Positions 12,685-23,904 of a stretch of 64,000 nt of DNA are shown here, piece after piece (the stretch's first letter is position 1; each line of letters begins with the position of its first letter). The stretch is from Stereum hirsutum FP-91666 SS1 (Eukaryota; Basidiomycota; Agaricomycetes; Russulales; Stereaceae), in contig NW_006763136.1 in NCBI RefSeq assembly GCF_000264905.1, forward strand, positions 1,219,485 to 1,283,484, given 5' to 3'. The position numbers and the translations under genes were made by a program. Under the pieces are notes generated by a model that was not told where the DNA came from, searched no databases, and saw only the letters and a program-made list of their open reading frames with translations.

Positions 12685-12796
12685 TGGCGTCGACAACAAC
12701 TCGCTCTATACCCAACCCGAGGATGTCTACGAGGTCCATGAGGCTCTCTCCAAGATCAGCCCTAACTTCTCCATTGCCGCTGCTTTCGGTAACGTG

Positions 12797-12828
<32 letters not shown>

Positions 12829-13453
12829 TCACCCCGAGCTCCTCCACAAGCACCAGGTCTACGCCAAGGAAAAGGTCGGTGGCAAGATTGAGCAGCCTCT
12901 GTGAGTGTGATCCTCTTTATTTCTACGACTTGTTTTCGTACTTTTGTTCACATATCGCCATCATCCAGGTACCTCGTTTTCCACGGTGGCTCCGGTTCCA
13001 CCAAGGAGGAGATCAAGACTGCTGTCACCAACGGTGTTGTTAAGATGAACGTGGACACCGACACCCAATTCGCCTACCTCGCTGGTATCAGGGTACGCCT
13101 TGTTTCTCTCTTTAAAAGCCATCGTGGTTCTGACCGGTCATGACTTCGTGTAGGACTACGTCCTCAACAAGAAGGACTACCTCATGACCCAGGTCGGCAA
13201 CCCCGAGGGTGCTGACAAGCCTAACAAGAAGGTGTGTAATAACAGACCCCATACTCATTATCCGTGCTTGTACTCAACGGGCGTCCTTATAGCAATATGA
13301 CCCCCGTGTCTGGGTCCGTGAGGGCGAGAAGACCCTCTCTGTGCGTGTCAAGGAGGCATGCACCGATCTCGGCAACATCAGTACGTACCCTCCCCAAACA
13401 TTTCGGTATGCTCGAGACTTACGCCCACAATTCTTTTCTCAGACCGACTCTAA
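11731..13453 (+). CDS. FBA1: Fructose-bisphosphate aldolase, class II
   Basis: Zinc-dependent class II aldolase that cleaves fructose 1,6-bisphosphate to dihydroxyacetone phosphate and glyceraldehyde 3-phosphate in cytosolic glycolysis. Eleven exons sum to 358 codons plus stop, the usual fungal length. Diagnostic motifs are FAIPAINVTSSSTANA (substrate-binding start), VVLHSDHCAEK (Asp and His of the active site), EMEIGITGGEEDG, AFGNVHGVYKPG (zinc His), YLVFHGGSGS (zinc His) and KMNVDTDTQ. The FAIPAI segment is assembled from a 12-nt exon (11969-11980) and a 6-nt micro-exon (12039-12044), each flanked by canonical GT and AG; skipping them would delete conserved residues. Exon sequence is C-rich at third positions, consistent with high expression. 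The protein ends NINRL. Confidence 0.97.
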
Positions 13454-13935
13454 GCGCTTCGTTGCTTCTCGTTGTTCGTTGTCGATAATTGGGGCGCGCC
13501 GGGATCAGTTAGAGAAGTTGCATAATTGTTGTTGTAGGCCAACCGATGGATTTTCTTCATGGGGACGAAGGAACGAGAGAAGTGCATCACTATTGTTTGT
13601 ATAGCTTGTAGCTGTGGTCCTATGATTATTATAGATGCTTGATTCGGATTTGGATATCATGCAGGGAATTCCGGCTATGTGTGGATGTCGTTCGTGGTAC
13701 AGTCTGTGGTGGATTGGGTCTGCAGACCTTCGCTGTACATCTAAAGCTGTGATATCCCTCTGATGACTACTAGTGGAGTGGATTTATCTAAAATCTATCG
13801 CCACGTACTCGAATATCACTGACCCTATCAAAGCCTGCATCCTGTGTTCTCGCATGCGTTGGTGACTGAGCGTCAACACTTTCTTAGTTCTTATCTTTAC
13901 GTGAGCTATAGCGCCCCATTATAAAAGAAGCCTAA
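13454..13935. other. Aldolase 3' flank and tRNA upstream region
   Basis: No coding potential is seen. The interval holds the aldolase 3' untranslated region and the sequence upstream of the tRNA gene. Confidence 0.5.
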
Positions 13936-14017
13936 GGCGAGATGGCCGAGCGGTCTAAGGCGCCAGACTAAGGATCTGGTCTCTTCGGGGGCGTGGGTTC
14001 GAATCCCACTCTCGTCA
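13936..14017 (+). tRNA. tRNA-Leu (anticodon AAG)
   Basis: A complete 82-nt cloverleaf can be drawn. The acceptor strands GGCGAGA and TCTCGTC pair with one G-U, followed by discriminator A. The D arm contains the A box (TGGCCGAGCGGTCTAAGG). The anticodon stem CCAGA/TCTGG carries the loop CTAAGGA, so the anticodon is AAG, reading CUU leucine codons after A34 to inosine editing. A long variable arm (TCTCTTCGGGGGC) is typical of class II tRNAs. The T arm GTGGG TTCGAAT CCCAC contains the B box. No intron is present. Confidence 0.96.
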
Positions 14018-14371
14018 AGTGCCGTGCTATACTTTGTGGTATTGTTTTCCCTAAAGTCCTTTTTGTAATGGATGTGGATCTACGACCCTGCCGTTCCAAA
14101 GTCCGCGAGAGAGCATGGGACTCTTGACAACATTGGGTGGGTGATACGGTGACAGACGCTACAGACTCCAGAATAGTGTCAACTTATTGTGGATCCCATT
14201 GTGCAATAGTATAAATTCACCGCCGCAGAAAGCGGAATAAAAACGATAAAACAGCACCTTGGGTATACAGGAGGAGTAAGAAGAAAACGAAGACGCCGGA
14301 GGCCTTATATGGTTTCGGACTATCGCAAGCAACAGAACATCGCAGTCAGCGAATTGCAAATGTATATGCCA
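14018..14371. other. Region between tRNA-Leu and the F-box gene
   Basis: No separate gene is supported. On the minus strand it may hold a last short exon of the neighbouring F-box gene (14371 to about 14318, see that entry) and its 3' untranslated region. Confidence 0.4.
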
Positions 14372-15187
14372 CTACACGGAGATGAGAGTCCAAAGGATTA
14401 GACTGAGCACATACCTGTCCCAAGACCCGCCACAATCTGGGCACATATACTTCCCGTCGCCACATTCAGGACACTGCCAATTCGCCCTCAACATCTTCCC
14501 CGTCACCCTTCCAATAAACGTCCCATTCCCCACCATGTCTTCTAACTCGACTATCTTGAACCTCTCCTCTTCGAGGTCCGGAGCGCCAGGATCCCAGTCT
14601 TTCGACTGATAGCTCAGACGGTTGGAGTCTGAATGGAGGAGATAGACATCGTCGTCGTGATCGACGTAAATGTCAAGATCTTTGGTGTAATAATCTTTGC
14701 GAAAGAACGGCGGCTGGTATATCTTCAGTTTGATGGATCGAGGGGTGTTGGCGGAGCCGGACGAAGTGTAGTAGATGTCGCGGACGACGAAGGGTCGTTG
14801 GATGATGACCTGTTCCGGTTTAGATTTGAACTTCGGCTCGAGCTTCAGCCTCTCAAAAGAGCCCTTGTAGAGTTTGTGGAAGGGATAGTTGGTGGTGTAT
14901 GAGTAGAGGATTGTCTCGCGCCTGAGGCAGTCCTGGAGGTCTGAGATGAGGGCATCTCGAGCGAATAAGTTGTAGAAGCGATGGGAGACGAAACTGAGCG
15001 TTCGGAAGTCGGAGGGATCGAAGTAGTCCGCTATGCGGAGATGTAGCTCAGGTGGAAGGGTTGAGTACTTGTCGGATAGACTCGGGAGCCACGACGCGGT
15101 CTTTGAGACATATATGGCTGGAAGACTAGCCATCGACCCGCGATGGCAGCTAAGAGAGTCGGAATCTAGCATCAGTGTTGACGCCAT
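14372..15187 (-). CDS. F-box domain protein with C-terminal Cys pairs
   Basis: Reads as one open exon of 271 codons from the ATG at 15187. An F-box lies near residues 40-80 (YSTLPPELHLRIADYFDPSD, then FRTLSFVSHRFYNLFARD). The middle is rich in aromatic and acidic residues. The C-terminus has CPECGDGKYMCPDCGG, two CxxC pairs that could bind zinc. The stop of this open frame (TAG at 14374-14372) coincides with a possible splice acceptor: a GTATGT donor after 14415 and this AG would remove 43 nt and extend the protein by about 18 residues ending ...MFCCLR. Both ends are possible and the sequence alone does not decide. Function beyond SCF adaptor is unknown. Confidence 0.72.
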   Translation of the reverse strand: MASTLMLDSDSLSCHRGSMASLPAIYVSKTASWLPSLSDKYSTLPPELHLRIADYFDPSDFRTLSFVSHRFYNLFARDALISDLQDCLRRETILYSYTTNYPFHKLYKGSFERLKLEPKFKSKPEQVIIQRPFVVRDIYYTSSGSANTPRSIKLKIYQPPFFRKDYYTKDLDIYVDHDDDVYLLHSDSNRLSYQSKDWDPGAPDLEEERFKIVELEDMVGNGTFIGRVTGKMLRANWQCPECGDGKYMCPDCGGSWDRYVLSLILWTLISV

Positions 15188-15475
15188 TACCACTGACCTA
15201 GTGGATAAATCTACCTGATGATCGGCGAGAGAGACAAGTCCACTGAGCGAGGATCAATCTATGTGTTCTCTTGAGTGAGATTGTAAATGCAGCTTCTAGT
15301 GCGGCGCGGGAGATTAATTCTAGGAGGTTGCCAGCACATAGTACCCGTGAGCTCTTGGTCAAGGTCACTTATATCGTCAACTTCTCGAGTTGGCTATCTC
15401 ACCTAACCAGTTATCCAATCTAGAAAGAAAGGGCGGAGTGCATTCGGCGCTTTACCTAGCACCTTAGAGGGTTGC

Positions 15476-16643
15476 CACGGCGGCGGAGGCTACTTTCCGG
15501 ACACCCCAAACAGGAAACGGAACGAAATGCTACAAATAATGGCATAGGGTTGGGTTTCGAGATGCATGTATATAATATTGAACATACCCTGAATATCAAT
15601 CGATTCTTTACGTTCGGGTTTGCGACCGGTATTGGGTGAAGGAGGGCAGATTAATAAAATATAGAGTGTGGTGAAGCACAAAAACGGCCGGTGCGGAACT
15701 GGATGCTGTCCTCGTTCCGGAACTTTGCGTTCCGATGCCGATATAGGACTCACAAAGGAATTTATCTGGCGGGGCCGGGACTGAAACCGGTACTTTGTGT
15801 TCAGCCGAAGCAATATATTTTATCGAGTCAATGCCAAAGATAAGGCATGGCGGGCACGAAATATTAGGCCTTGTAATGAAAGAGGGAGAAAGAGAACCTT
15901 TTACTTGGGGGATACTGAATCCATTTCTGTTTGATCATTATCCGCATCTGCTTTTGGATCCACAAAGCAAAAGTTACAGCCTCAACGGAATCCTTTGTGC
16001 AGCGGCTGCTGTATATAAAGATCGGTGTACACTAAATTGAATGCCCGCTCATCGCCAGAGCCAACAATGAGCGGGCGATCAGTTTAGTGAATGCTGATCT
16101 TTATGTACAGCGGATCCTGTTTTAATCTTTTCGTCTGCTCTATTCTTTTTTCTTAGCGTGCACTCAACCAAATGCGGTAAAGAAACAATGGTATTGAGTT
16201 CCGCGTACGCAAGACAAAAGGTCTACTTTCTCCTGAACATCTTGCTGAACAAAAAGTATTTCATTGGCTTGATTTTATCTTTGGTATCAACTCGACGAAA
16301 ATTACCGCACCTGCTAGTCATAAAGTGCCGCATTGAATTCCGGCCTTGTTAAACAAACCCTTCTGGGGACCCTATACCGGCTTCGGAACACAAAGCTCCG
16401 GAATGACTATAGTATCCTGTTCGGCATAAGCTGCTTTTATTCTCTAACAGGCACTATGCTTTATTAATCTGAACTCCTTCACCCAATACCGGTCGCAAAC
16501 CCGAACACAAAGAATCGGTTGACATTCAGAGTATGCTTTAATATTATATACATGTACCTCGAAACCTAACCCTATGTCATTATTTGTAGTATTACGTTCC
16601 GTTTCCTGTTTGGGGTGTCCGGAAAGTAGCCTCCGCCGCCGTG
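15476..16643. mobile_element. Foldback element, 1.17-kb near-symmetric inverted repeat
   Basis: The left end CACGGCGGCGGAGGCTACTT is repeated inverted at the right end (finishing at 16643). The outer 190 nt or so of the two arms match closely apart from scattered substitutions. More diverged matching continues inward, for example CCGGAACTTTGCGTTCCGA against CCGGAGCTTTGTGTTCCGA. The arms meet at GCCCGCTCAT / ATGAGCGGGC around a 14-nt loop (16053-16066). Both ends lie 583.5 nt from the centre, so the whole unit can fold on itself. TGC flanks it on both sides (15473-15475 and 16644-16646), a candidate 3-bp target duplication. CAC...GTG ends plus a 3-bp duplication recall CACTA-type elements. No transposase is encoded, so it is non-autonomous. 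Confidence 0.8.
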
Positions 16644-17821
16644 TGCATGCGTGGCACTGACCGAACGGAGATGGGGACGCCACGATGACCGTCGCCACCG
16701 AACTTGCCATGAATTGCTGATTCGGACTCCGATCCAAAAACGGAGGCTATTTCTGCCACAAGGCGCATATCCGTGAACAGCCTTGAACCAACCTCTCCGG
16801 CTCTCCATTTGCTATTCTCGTCACCGTCAACCATTTTCATTGTGCGATCAACCTCTCCGTTCAGTAGATTGTTCTACTTGATATCCCAAGGTTTCTGGTC
16901 CGAATGCGACGGTTCGGCCCCGATTGACTTCAATAGCTCTGCGCTGCAGTGCACGATCGACGCTCTCCACGAGGACTGAACGAGGTTGCCACCGGGCAAC
17001 TTCGCGTCAAGGGCGGCTTATGCTCGTGTGTGCCCTGTTATGCTTTGATACACTTACGACCGACACGCGCAGAATCGGTTACGGTACGTGGATGGATTTG
17101 ACTACTAATCTTCAAAGCACCCCGACCCACGGATAGTTTGAGGACCGTAGCCATCTATCACTGTTACTGCTCGGCTTTCTACTCTCAGCCCAAGCCTGAA
17201 AAGACATCAGGCACCTCTGGGCTTCGTATGAGAACTATCGCCTACACTAGCTGAGCCTTCTTCAGCTCGTGGCGTGCGTGAGTGCCTGTGGTGCTTGGCT
17301 CCGAGATCGACACGATAGGGCGGAGGGTGCTTTCCGAGCGGTGTTCCACTGTCTATGTTTGAGTATCGCATGTCTAGTCAGCCGGTGTTGCATTCTCCGA
17401 CATTGCCCTCACACTTTGGAGATTAAAAACTCGTCGACCTGGTTCTCGAAGTCCAGCACTAGGGTTATGTCAGTATCTGGGCCTCATTGTCCACACGTGT
17501 TCAATGCGACCGCGGTGTAGCCTATCGTCTAACACCATTTTACTGATCACTGATCTTGCAGGCAGCAGGATGAAGGGTGAAAACGTACGGCCTGAGCGTT
17601 CTGAACGCGTGAGGCCGGTGCGTGGTGGGAAACGCGACTTTGCCATAAAACTGCGAGCCCGTACATACCGGTCCCGTATTGTTCTTGCACAATCACCCCG
17701 CGATTCTTGTTCACGACTCCCCTACCTCCGCCCTCCACCACTTACGCCCTTGTCCCACCCTGCCCCGTCACATCCGCATTTTTTAAGTCCCTAGTTGGAC
17801 ACTACACGAATATATATCATT
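16644..17821. other. Intergenic region
   Basis: No supported gene. A minus-strand frame beginning with ATG at 16840 runs into the right end of the foldback element; it may be chance or a remnant of a sequence cut by the insertion. The last 100 nt precede the DUF7587 gene and contain AATATATATC just upstream of its ATG. Confidence 0.45.
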
Positions 17822-19629
17822 ATGGCCAGCCCGTGCAAAGACTCCCCTACCATCGGTCCATTCCAACTCGGCTTCAGCGCCCTGCCGCAGTATGGCTTCG
17901 GCCCCGACCTCACCTTTGAATCCCTCGTCTCCCACAACCCTTTCCTCTTCCGCGTATACCATCCCAAGCCGATGACTCCCTTCTTCGACAGCTCAGAGCC
18001 TTTCTTCATTGGCCAGAAATTCAAGAACAATTATCGCTACTCTGTCCAGGACTTCGAGCTCCTCAGCCCTGGCGCTTCGCACGGTATGCACGGCACCTCC
18101 AAAGGCGGGTCCGGATATTCGTACCACGATGTGGCGAACCACATGGACTGGACGAAGAAGAACGAGTCGCCGTTCGTGACTACGTCCTTTAGCTTCGCGT
18201 GGGCGTTATTCGAGGCGACGAAGAGGATGAGGGAGACTGGAAGGGAAGATGTCGAGATCGCTGTTATCGATGCTAGGGCGGTCGCTGGCCGTGCTGTCAC
18301 TGCTCTCGAACTTCTCCGGAAGGGTTCACCGAAAGAGTGAGTTCATCCTCCACCCGCATGCTTCACCTCATGCCTCGTACGTCAGAGCTAACGGCGTTTC
18401 CTTTGTTATCAGGCGACACGTCGACCACTGGAAGTGGTACCGTTACGCCACCGAGGCGCAGGACGTCCTCGTGTACGGTTACGTCCCAGGCAGCGCCGTC
18501 CTTTCCACCATCCCCATCGTCACCCTTCTCCCGAAACTCCCCTCCTACTTCCTTCGTCCGGAAGAAACCTACCCTGGCGACGATGACATGAAGCCGGGCG
18601 TCTTCTCTGCACTCGCGTGGGAGACATCACGTCCTTCGTACCAACATTTCTGCCAACAACTATCCGACGCATTCCTCCGTCTTTCTCCCGATATTCGTCT
18701 CCGCGATACCACCGCTTCCTCCGTCCGTCTCGCTCTCGGCTTCCTTCGACCATACTTCCAGCGTCGAGTCATGAAGGACTTCCAGGACGCCGTCGACACT
18801 GTCTCTGAGCTGGCGTACATCATCGCACGATGGCCGGGAATGTGGTGGGTTAGGGAGCATGGCGAGATATGGGATCTGATTGAGGAGATGGTTAGGGTGG
18901 TAGGGGAGGAGACGAGGGAGGCTCAGAGGGAGCATGCGATCCAGGAGGTGCTGAGGCTCGAGAACGTCGTCGCAGAACTCCAAGTCCTCACCGACGAGTA
19001 CGCCTCGGTACAATCTCACTCGAGAATGGGTTCTATGATCATCGACCCCGACATCATGGCACCCCCGCCACCGCACACCTCCGGCGACGTGGACCTTGAC
19101 CTCGAGAAGGGCATTATGCTCCCAAGCACCACCATCCTGTCCGAAGTCGACGAGAAGACACCGCTCGCACGGCAACCGCCTGAGAAACTGCCGCAGGCCC
19201 CGGCCCCGCAAACAGAGACGGAGGCGGACCCGGAAGTACAGGGCCACGACGAGCTGGACGCGACGTTCTTGCGCTCGATCCGAGCATTAGCACCCTCGGC
19301 GAGCGAAATCGCATCGTGCGTGGTCACGAGCTTTCTCTTTGGCGCGTGGACGGCTATGTTTCTCATTGGAGGTCAGAGACGTGAATTCGCGAATCACTTC
19401 ACATAGCAAGTCGACTTCGCTCGCAGTTCGCGCCGCACTCGACCGTCCTAGAGACGATGTCGACGATGCCGAAGAAGAAACGGAGACCGAGAGCGACATC
19501 GATGTCGACACGGACTCGGAGGCCGAGACAGAGTCGGACGTGAGCTCAGACGCGGAGTCGGACTGGAGCTGCGAGAGCTGTTCGAGTATCGCGTCATTCA
19601 GCACGCTGGAGTCGCCGTGGTCGTCTTGA
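17822..19629 (+). CDS. DUF7587-type membrane protein with acidic C-terminal tail
   Basis: The N-terminal 170 residues or so resemble the fungal DUF7587 domain: FLFRVYHPKPMTPF, then SPFVTTSFSFAWALFEATKR and VEIAVIDARAV. The order Arg, a Thr-Thr-Ser strand, then a helix is also reminiscent of ADP-ribosyltransferase folds, but this is only a shape comparison. A second region (about 175-400) is helical and ends in coiled-coil-like EEMVRVVGEETREAQREH. After a Pro-rich linker comes one hydrophobic helix (VVTSFLFGAWTAMFLIGG). Exons 17822-18336 and 18413-19371 are joined by a GT-AG intron. A 55-nt intron 19372-19426 would attach an Asp/Glu/Ser-rich tail (19427-19629), giving 558 residues; reading through instead stops at 19406. 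The spliced form is preferred because the tail is clearly biased coding sequence. Function unknown. Confidence 0.72.
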
Positions 19630-20829
19630 AGGCCGCCCACCTTCATCGTCGCTGGTCGCAAGGAAGAGTGTACGATTTTTGGGTTTGCAGTAGACGGCAT
19701 TTATTCTTTATGACATTAACACTAACTTATTCACTTCGAAAGTTCACCTACCTCTCCTGTATTTTCTCCTGTTGTTGTATGAGGGTTTGAGGTCGCCCCG
19801 CACTGTTTGTATTATGATTATGCCACATTATGATGTTACGACTATATGATTATGCCAAGAATTTCACGATCTTTATGATCTTTACCCATCGTTTTCTATT
19901 CGTGAATCCGAAGAGCAAGAGGACGAAGAGACGTACAAGGTGTCGAGCAGAAATGGTCTACGAGTCGGACGTACGCTCTCCGTACAGAACCTTCTTGCCC
20001 CACTGCACTAGACGTCCTTCCGAATCTCCGACAGTCCTGTAGAGCCCCGCAAGACGCTCATTCCATTGTGTCTTCAGTATAGACGAGAAGGGTTCGTGAA
20101 CAATTCGGGCGGCCGCTGAGGCAGGGGCTGGGTGTGCGGATGGTGGTGTGATCAGCTGGATGGATAATGTGTGCATGCTGCACGTCGGCGATGAATCTAT
20201 CAGCTCAGCGAAGATATTATTGGATGACTCGTACTGACTCTCTACGGTGCTTTTCTGTTCTACCCAAGTTGGCTAGGGTTCAGACCGAGAATGTACCAAA
20301 GTTGCGGGAGATAGCAGCACCGACTCACCTCGTTTGAATGAGGTTCGAGAATCCATAGTAGAACTAAAGCGCCCCAGTCAAAAACCAGAATGTTTCTTAA
20401 GAGCTGATGAACGTACCCCTCCCGCGACAAGTGCCCCAGAGAGAGGACCGAGTACGAAAGACATGGTCAAAGAAAGTAAAGTGTGCAACTGAGCCAACAC
20501 GCATGAGCTCGTTTACTACCGGCGCCACGTGGACGGCTTCTTGGCAGTGGCGGTGGCGTATGCTACTGTTCACATCGAACGGGGTACGAGATACGAGAAA
20601 ATGTTATTGGCAGACTCTGGCAGACTGAGTAGGTGAAATCGTCGGTTTTTATAGCACATCAAAAGCCCAAGAAACCCATATAACACGTACAGACCAGATA
20701 AAACCCAGTGAGACGCAGTACATATAAGTATACCTTTAAATATCGTCACAATTCGTTTTCCACTCTGTTCTCTTACCCCTACGGCCATACTAAATCCCAA
20801 ACTTTATATTGAGCCGAAATATAACTCTT
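19630..20829. other. Intergenic region, convergent 3' ends
   Basis: The DUF7587 and thaumatin genes converge here. Small open frames on either strand have no recognisable domain. I see no RNA gene or repeat. Confidence 0.5.
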
Positions 20830-22018
20830 TCAAGGGCAGAAGGTGATCTGAGGAGATAATATTTTGGTCATTATGGAGGTCATTACCCGGAAGATGGTCA
20901 GAACTTACAGTGTAGTCAGCCAAGAGGGCAGAGTCACAGGTCCAGAGAGCAGTTCCGGAAGACTCGTCGTAAGCATAAGCGTAAGCGTCGGGGCAGTTGC
21001 CCTTGAAGTAGTCGTAGTGGAGGACACCAGAAGGAGGGCACGTCGCAGCAGTGTCGTGGCTCCCAGTGCAGCAGTAGGGAGAGTTGGCTAAATGGAATGA
21101 TTGATGAGTGTCAACTTGAGTCATAGACGAAGTCTGAGATACGTACCGGGGTCTGGAGAGAGACCAGCCTGGCAAGCGCTCCTGCAGCCAACAGGGAAAC
21201 CAGAGCTGTCCCAGGGACCTTGAATGTCCGAGGGGCCTAAAGATGACGAGTATGTAAGAGAAGGAAAATTTGCTATGGATAGAACGCGGCTCACAGTTGG
21301 GACCAAGATCAACCGGACATGAGCCAACGCCGCATCCTTTGTTGTTGTCAATACGCATGGGCAGATTGTAACCATCAACGAGGGAAACTAGTCGTTATGT
21401 GTAAGCATAAATATACAAAAAAAATGGCCATGCAGCAGTCGTACCATCGTAGTTGTCCGGAACACCGGCAACGTTGCTCAGTGTAAATTCGGCGACTGTG
21501 GCCGGAGGGACACCGGTACCAGTGTGAGGATCACAGAGAAGACCGCCATTGCAACCACCATCGAGGCATGAGTTGGGACCAGGATTGGTGCTGAAGTCGC
21601 AGTCGCGACGACCCTTGAATTAAATCTTATCAGTGCTATATTGAGGACCCGTAAGAGGGAGCTTCGCATACCCAGATGCGGCCAGCCCGCCAGTTGTCGG
21701 GGACAGAGAAGGATACCGCGGTGTACTACGAACCAAATGGTTAGTAAAACTATGGTGATAACGTACTAAGACATGGACGTACTGAATCTGCTTGCCATCC
21801 GGTTGCCTGAGATGGCACGGCTGTGCCGGCAGTCAAGTCGGTGAACAACTAGACAGGAGCCAGCTGTTAGATGGCATAGGACTAAAGTAGCGTAACAGAG
21901 TATAACATACAGCGGGCCAGATGGTGAATGGGCAAGCGTTATAGACCGTGAAAGTGCGCGCAAAGGCACCAGAAGTCGAGGCAAGAGCCGTGACGGCGGA
22001 GACAGTGATGAACTTCAT
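20830..22018 (-). CDS. Thaumatin-like protein (secreted)
   Basis: Secreted thaumatin-fold (GH64/TLP superfamily) protein; fungal members often bind or cleave beta-1,3-glucan in the cell wall. The start at 22018 opens a signal peptide (MKFITVSAVTALASTSGAFA), followed by RTFTVYNACPFTIWPA. Several short GT-AG introns are removed; the last joins LLADYT to ITFCP and the stop at 20830-20832. The mature protein has 16 cysteines, enough for the eight disulfides of large TLPs. Typical segments are GRIWGRRDCDF, GGCNGGLLCD, VAEFTL, YDVSLVDGYNLPM, GCGVGSCPVDL, CQAGLSPDPANSPYCCTG and YDYFKGNCPDAYAYAYDE. Acidic residues of the central cleft (Glu in AEFTL, Asp in YDVSLVD and CPVDL) are present, consistent with carbohydrate binding. 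Confidence 0.93.
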
Positions 22019-22113
22019 TGCGACAACCTGAGACGAAGGGAAGAGCTGTTCCAAGAAAGATGCTGAGAGTCGAAGGGAGTTCGATAGCCAACAAGTCTAT
22101 GAAAGCCTACCAT

Positions 22114-22119
22114 TTTATA
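22114..22119 (-). promoter_or_regulatory. TATA box of the thaumatin-like gene
   Basis: On the minus strand GATATAAAATGG contains TATAAA 96 nt upstream of the ATG at 22018, a normal core-promoter spacing. Confidence 0.55.
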
Positions 22120-23904
22120 TCAAAATTTGCATGTTATGAATGGGTTGACTTCCCCCTGACGGTTCAATGTCCATGCTGTTACACTGATTGAAGCCTGAGC
22201 GGCATCTTTGCTAGCACAAGGTCCCGTAGAGCATAGTGGTCTCAGCAGGTCGAGGAGCGCCAAGTAAACCTTCTGTGGATCGATTCGGAAAGTCTTGGCT
22301 TCTTCAAGCAGATCAGCATGCGGCAAGAGGTCCAGAGTGTTGGGTCGGAAGGTAGAACGTAGTGGTGGTCAGGAACTCGAAGAGGACTGCAGCCTAATAG
22401 CGGTGATTATGGAAGCCGGCAGTCTCCGTTCTCTTGGCCTGAGATCAGCTTCGGCTCTCCCCATCCCTCTCATTGTTCTTTCTCTCTCCCTGCGCCGACT
22501 CCTTCAGGATACCTGTCAGTAAGCATAGGCTGATTGAGAACGACGTTTCAACCCTCACATTTTGTTTCCATCTTGACAAAGACGCTCTGCTCGCTTTCAT
22601 CCCGAGTCTTTATCTCTGACTGCTACAGGACAGCTCAGAGGTGCGTGAAACGGATATCTTGAACCATATGGTCTCACAGCGGACGATCTCGCTCGAGGAA
22701 TAAGATTAATGCTTTTCTGGTCAACTGTTCAGTGCACCAGATGGGATTGCTGATGGTCCAGACGATATCAATCCGAATATAACGCACGTTGCGTCCAATG
22801 CCATACGACCATCACTGCTTCCAACGGATAGGCAACTCTGTATCAAGTAGAATTATCGGACTCTCCAGCGGAATATCCGTCCCTGTATTTCCTGATATAC
22901 CTGTCGACTATAGCTCTCGGATTAGAGATTGCCTAGGGGATGGTCAAAACAAAGCTTGAAAGTGCGACAGAGTACCAACACAACACATATCGCCCGAAAT
23001 TTCTCATTGTACGATTCCTCGAGAGGGAGCTAGCATGCAGGCTTGGTACCTTCTGTTCTCCATTCAGGTTTTGATGTCATTTTGCCAGCGCACACAGGAT
23101 AGTAGACTGTTCCTATCTGACGGCTGGCATCCGCGAGGACAATACCCAGGTGAGTCCGATGTGTCATGCCTTCAATTGGGCGTTAGAATGTGCTACCACA
23201 AACTCAAAGTGATAGCATGCTAGTCTGGGTCATACAGTTTCACCGCCAGGCACCTAGATCTTCTTGGACCATGTCTGGTGTTGATTCTCCGTGCTGGACA
23301 GACGTGATATGTCGAGTCTGCGTCCCGTCTTGGTGCCTTTTCCTGCCTCATGCTCACGAACTTTGCACATGCTCCTCCATCTAGAGGTTGATCCTGTACT
23401 TTGTAAATATACGACAAGTTGTGCCTGTAGTTTGATGGTCGATTAAAGGTATTGGCCTCTATAGGTGTACGGGGATCGAAGGTCGAAATGTTGCGGTCTC
23501 TCGAGACATGTCAGTGGATTATTATCACCCAACTCCTCCCCGGTTCAGCGCTCCAGCGCTAAAACATACCTAGAAGTGCCCACTCAGCGGAGTTATTACG
23601 GAACGAACATTCTATCCTCGAGGTTCGCATACGATAATGGGCAAGGCTCTCCCACGTTTGTTACACCGTCTTACACAAAGCTCCATAGACAACAACATAT
23701 ATCGTACGAATTACAAGCATATGTCAATCGAACACTATGGGACCATCAATCCTTCCTTGAAATCTCTGGTATCGTTCGCAAAACCCACGACCTCAACCTC
23801 GTTCCCTCCTCCTCCAGCTCCTTGAACGCATCTCACATGAGATAGTAAGGTGATGACAAGAAAACACCGGGAAAATTGATCTGTCCTCCATCAACACGTC
23901 ACGC
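22120..23904. other. Intergenic region
   Basis: About 1.8 kb without a supported gene. Open frames such as plus 23465-23845 are short, have no domain and lack a convincing exon context. It contains the upstream region of the thaumatin gene and the 3' flank of BRO1. Confidence 0.5.

Noticed and set aside
18660..19247. 195-codon minus-strand open frame
   Set aside because: Antisense to the DUF7587 gene; the composition mirrors its C-rich third positions.
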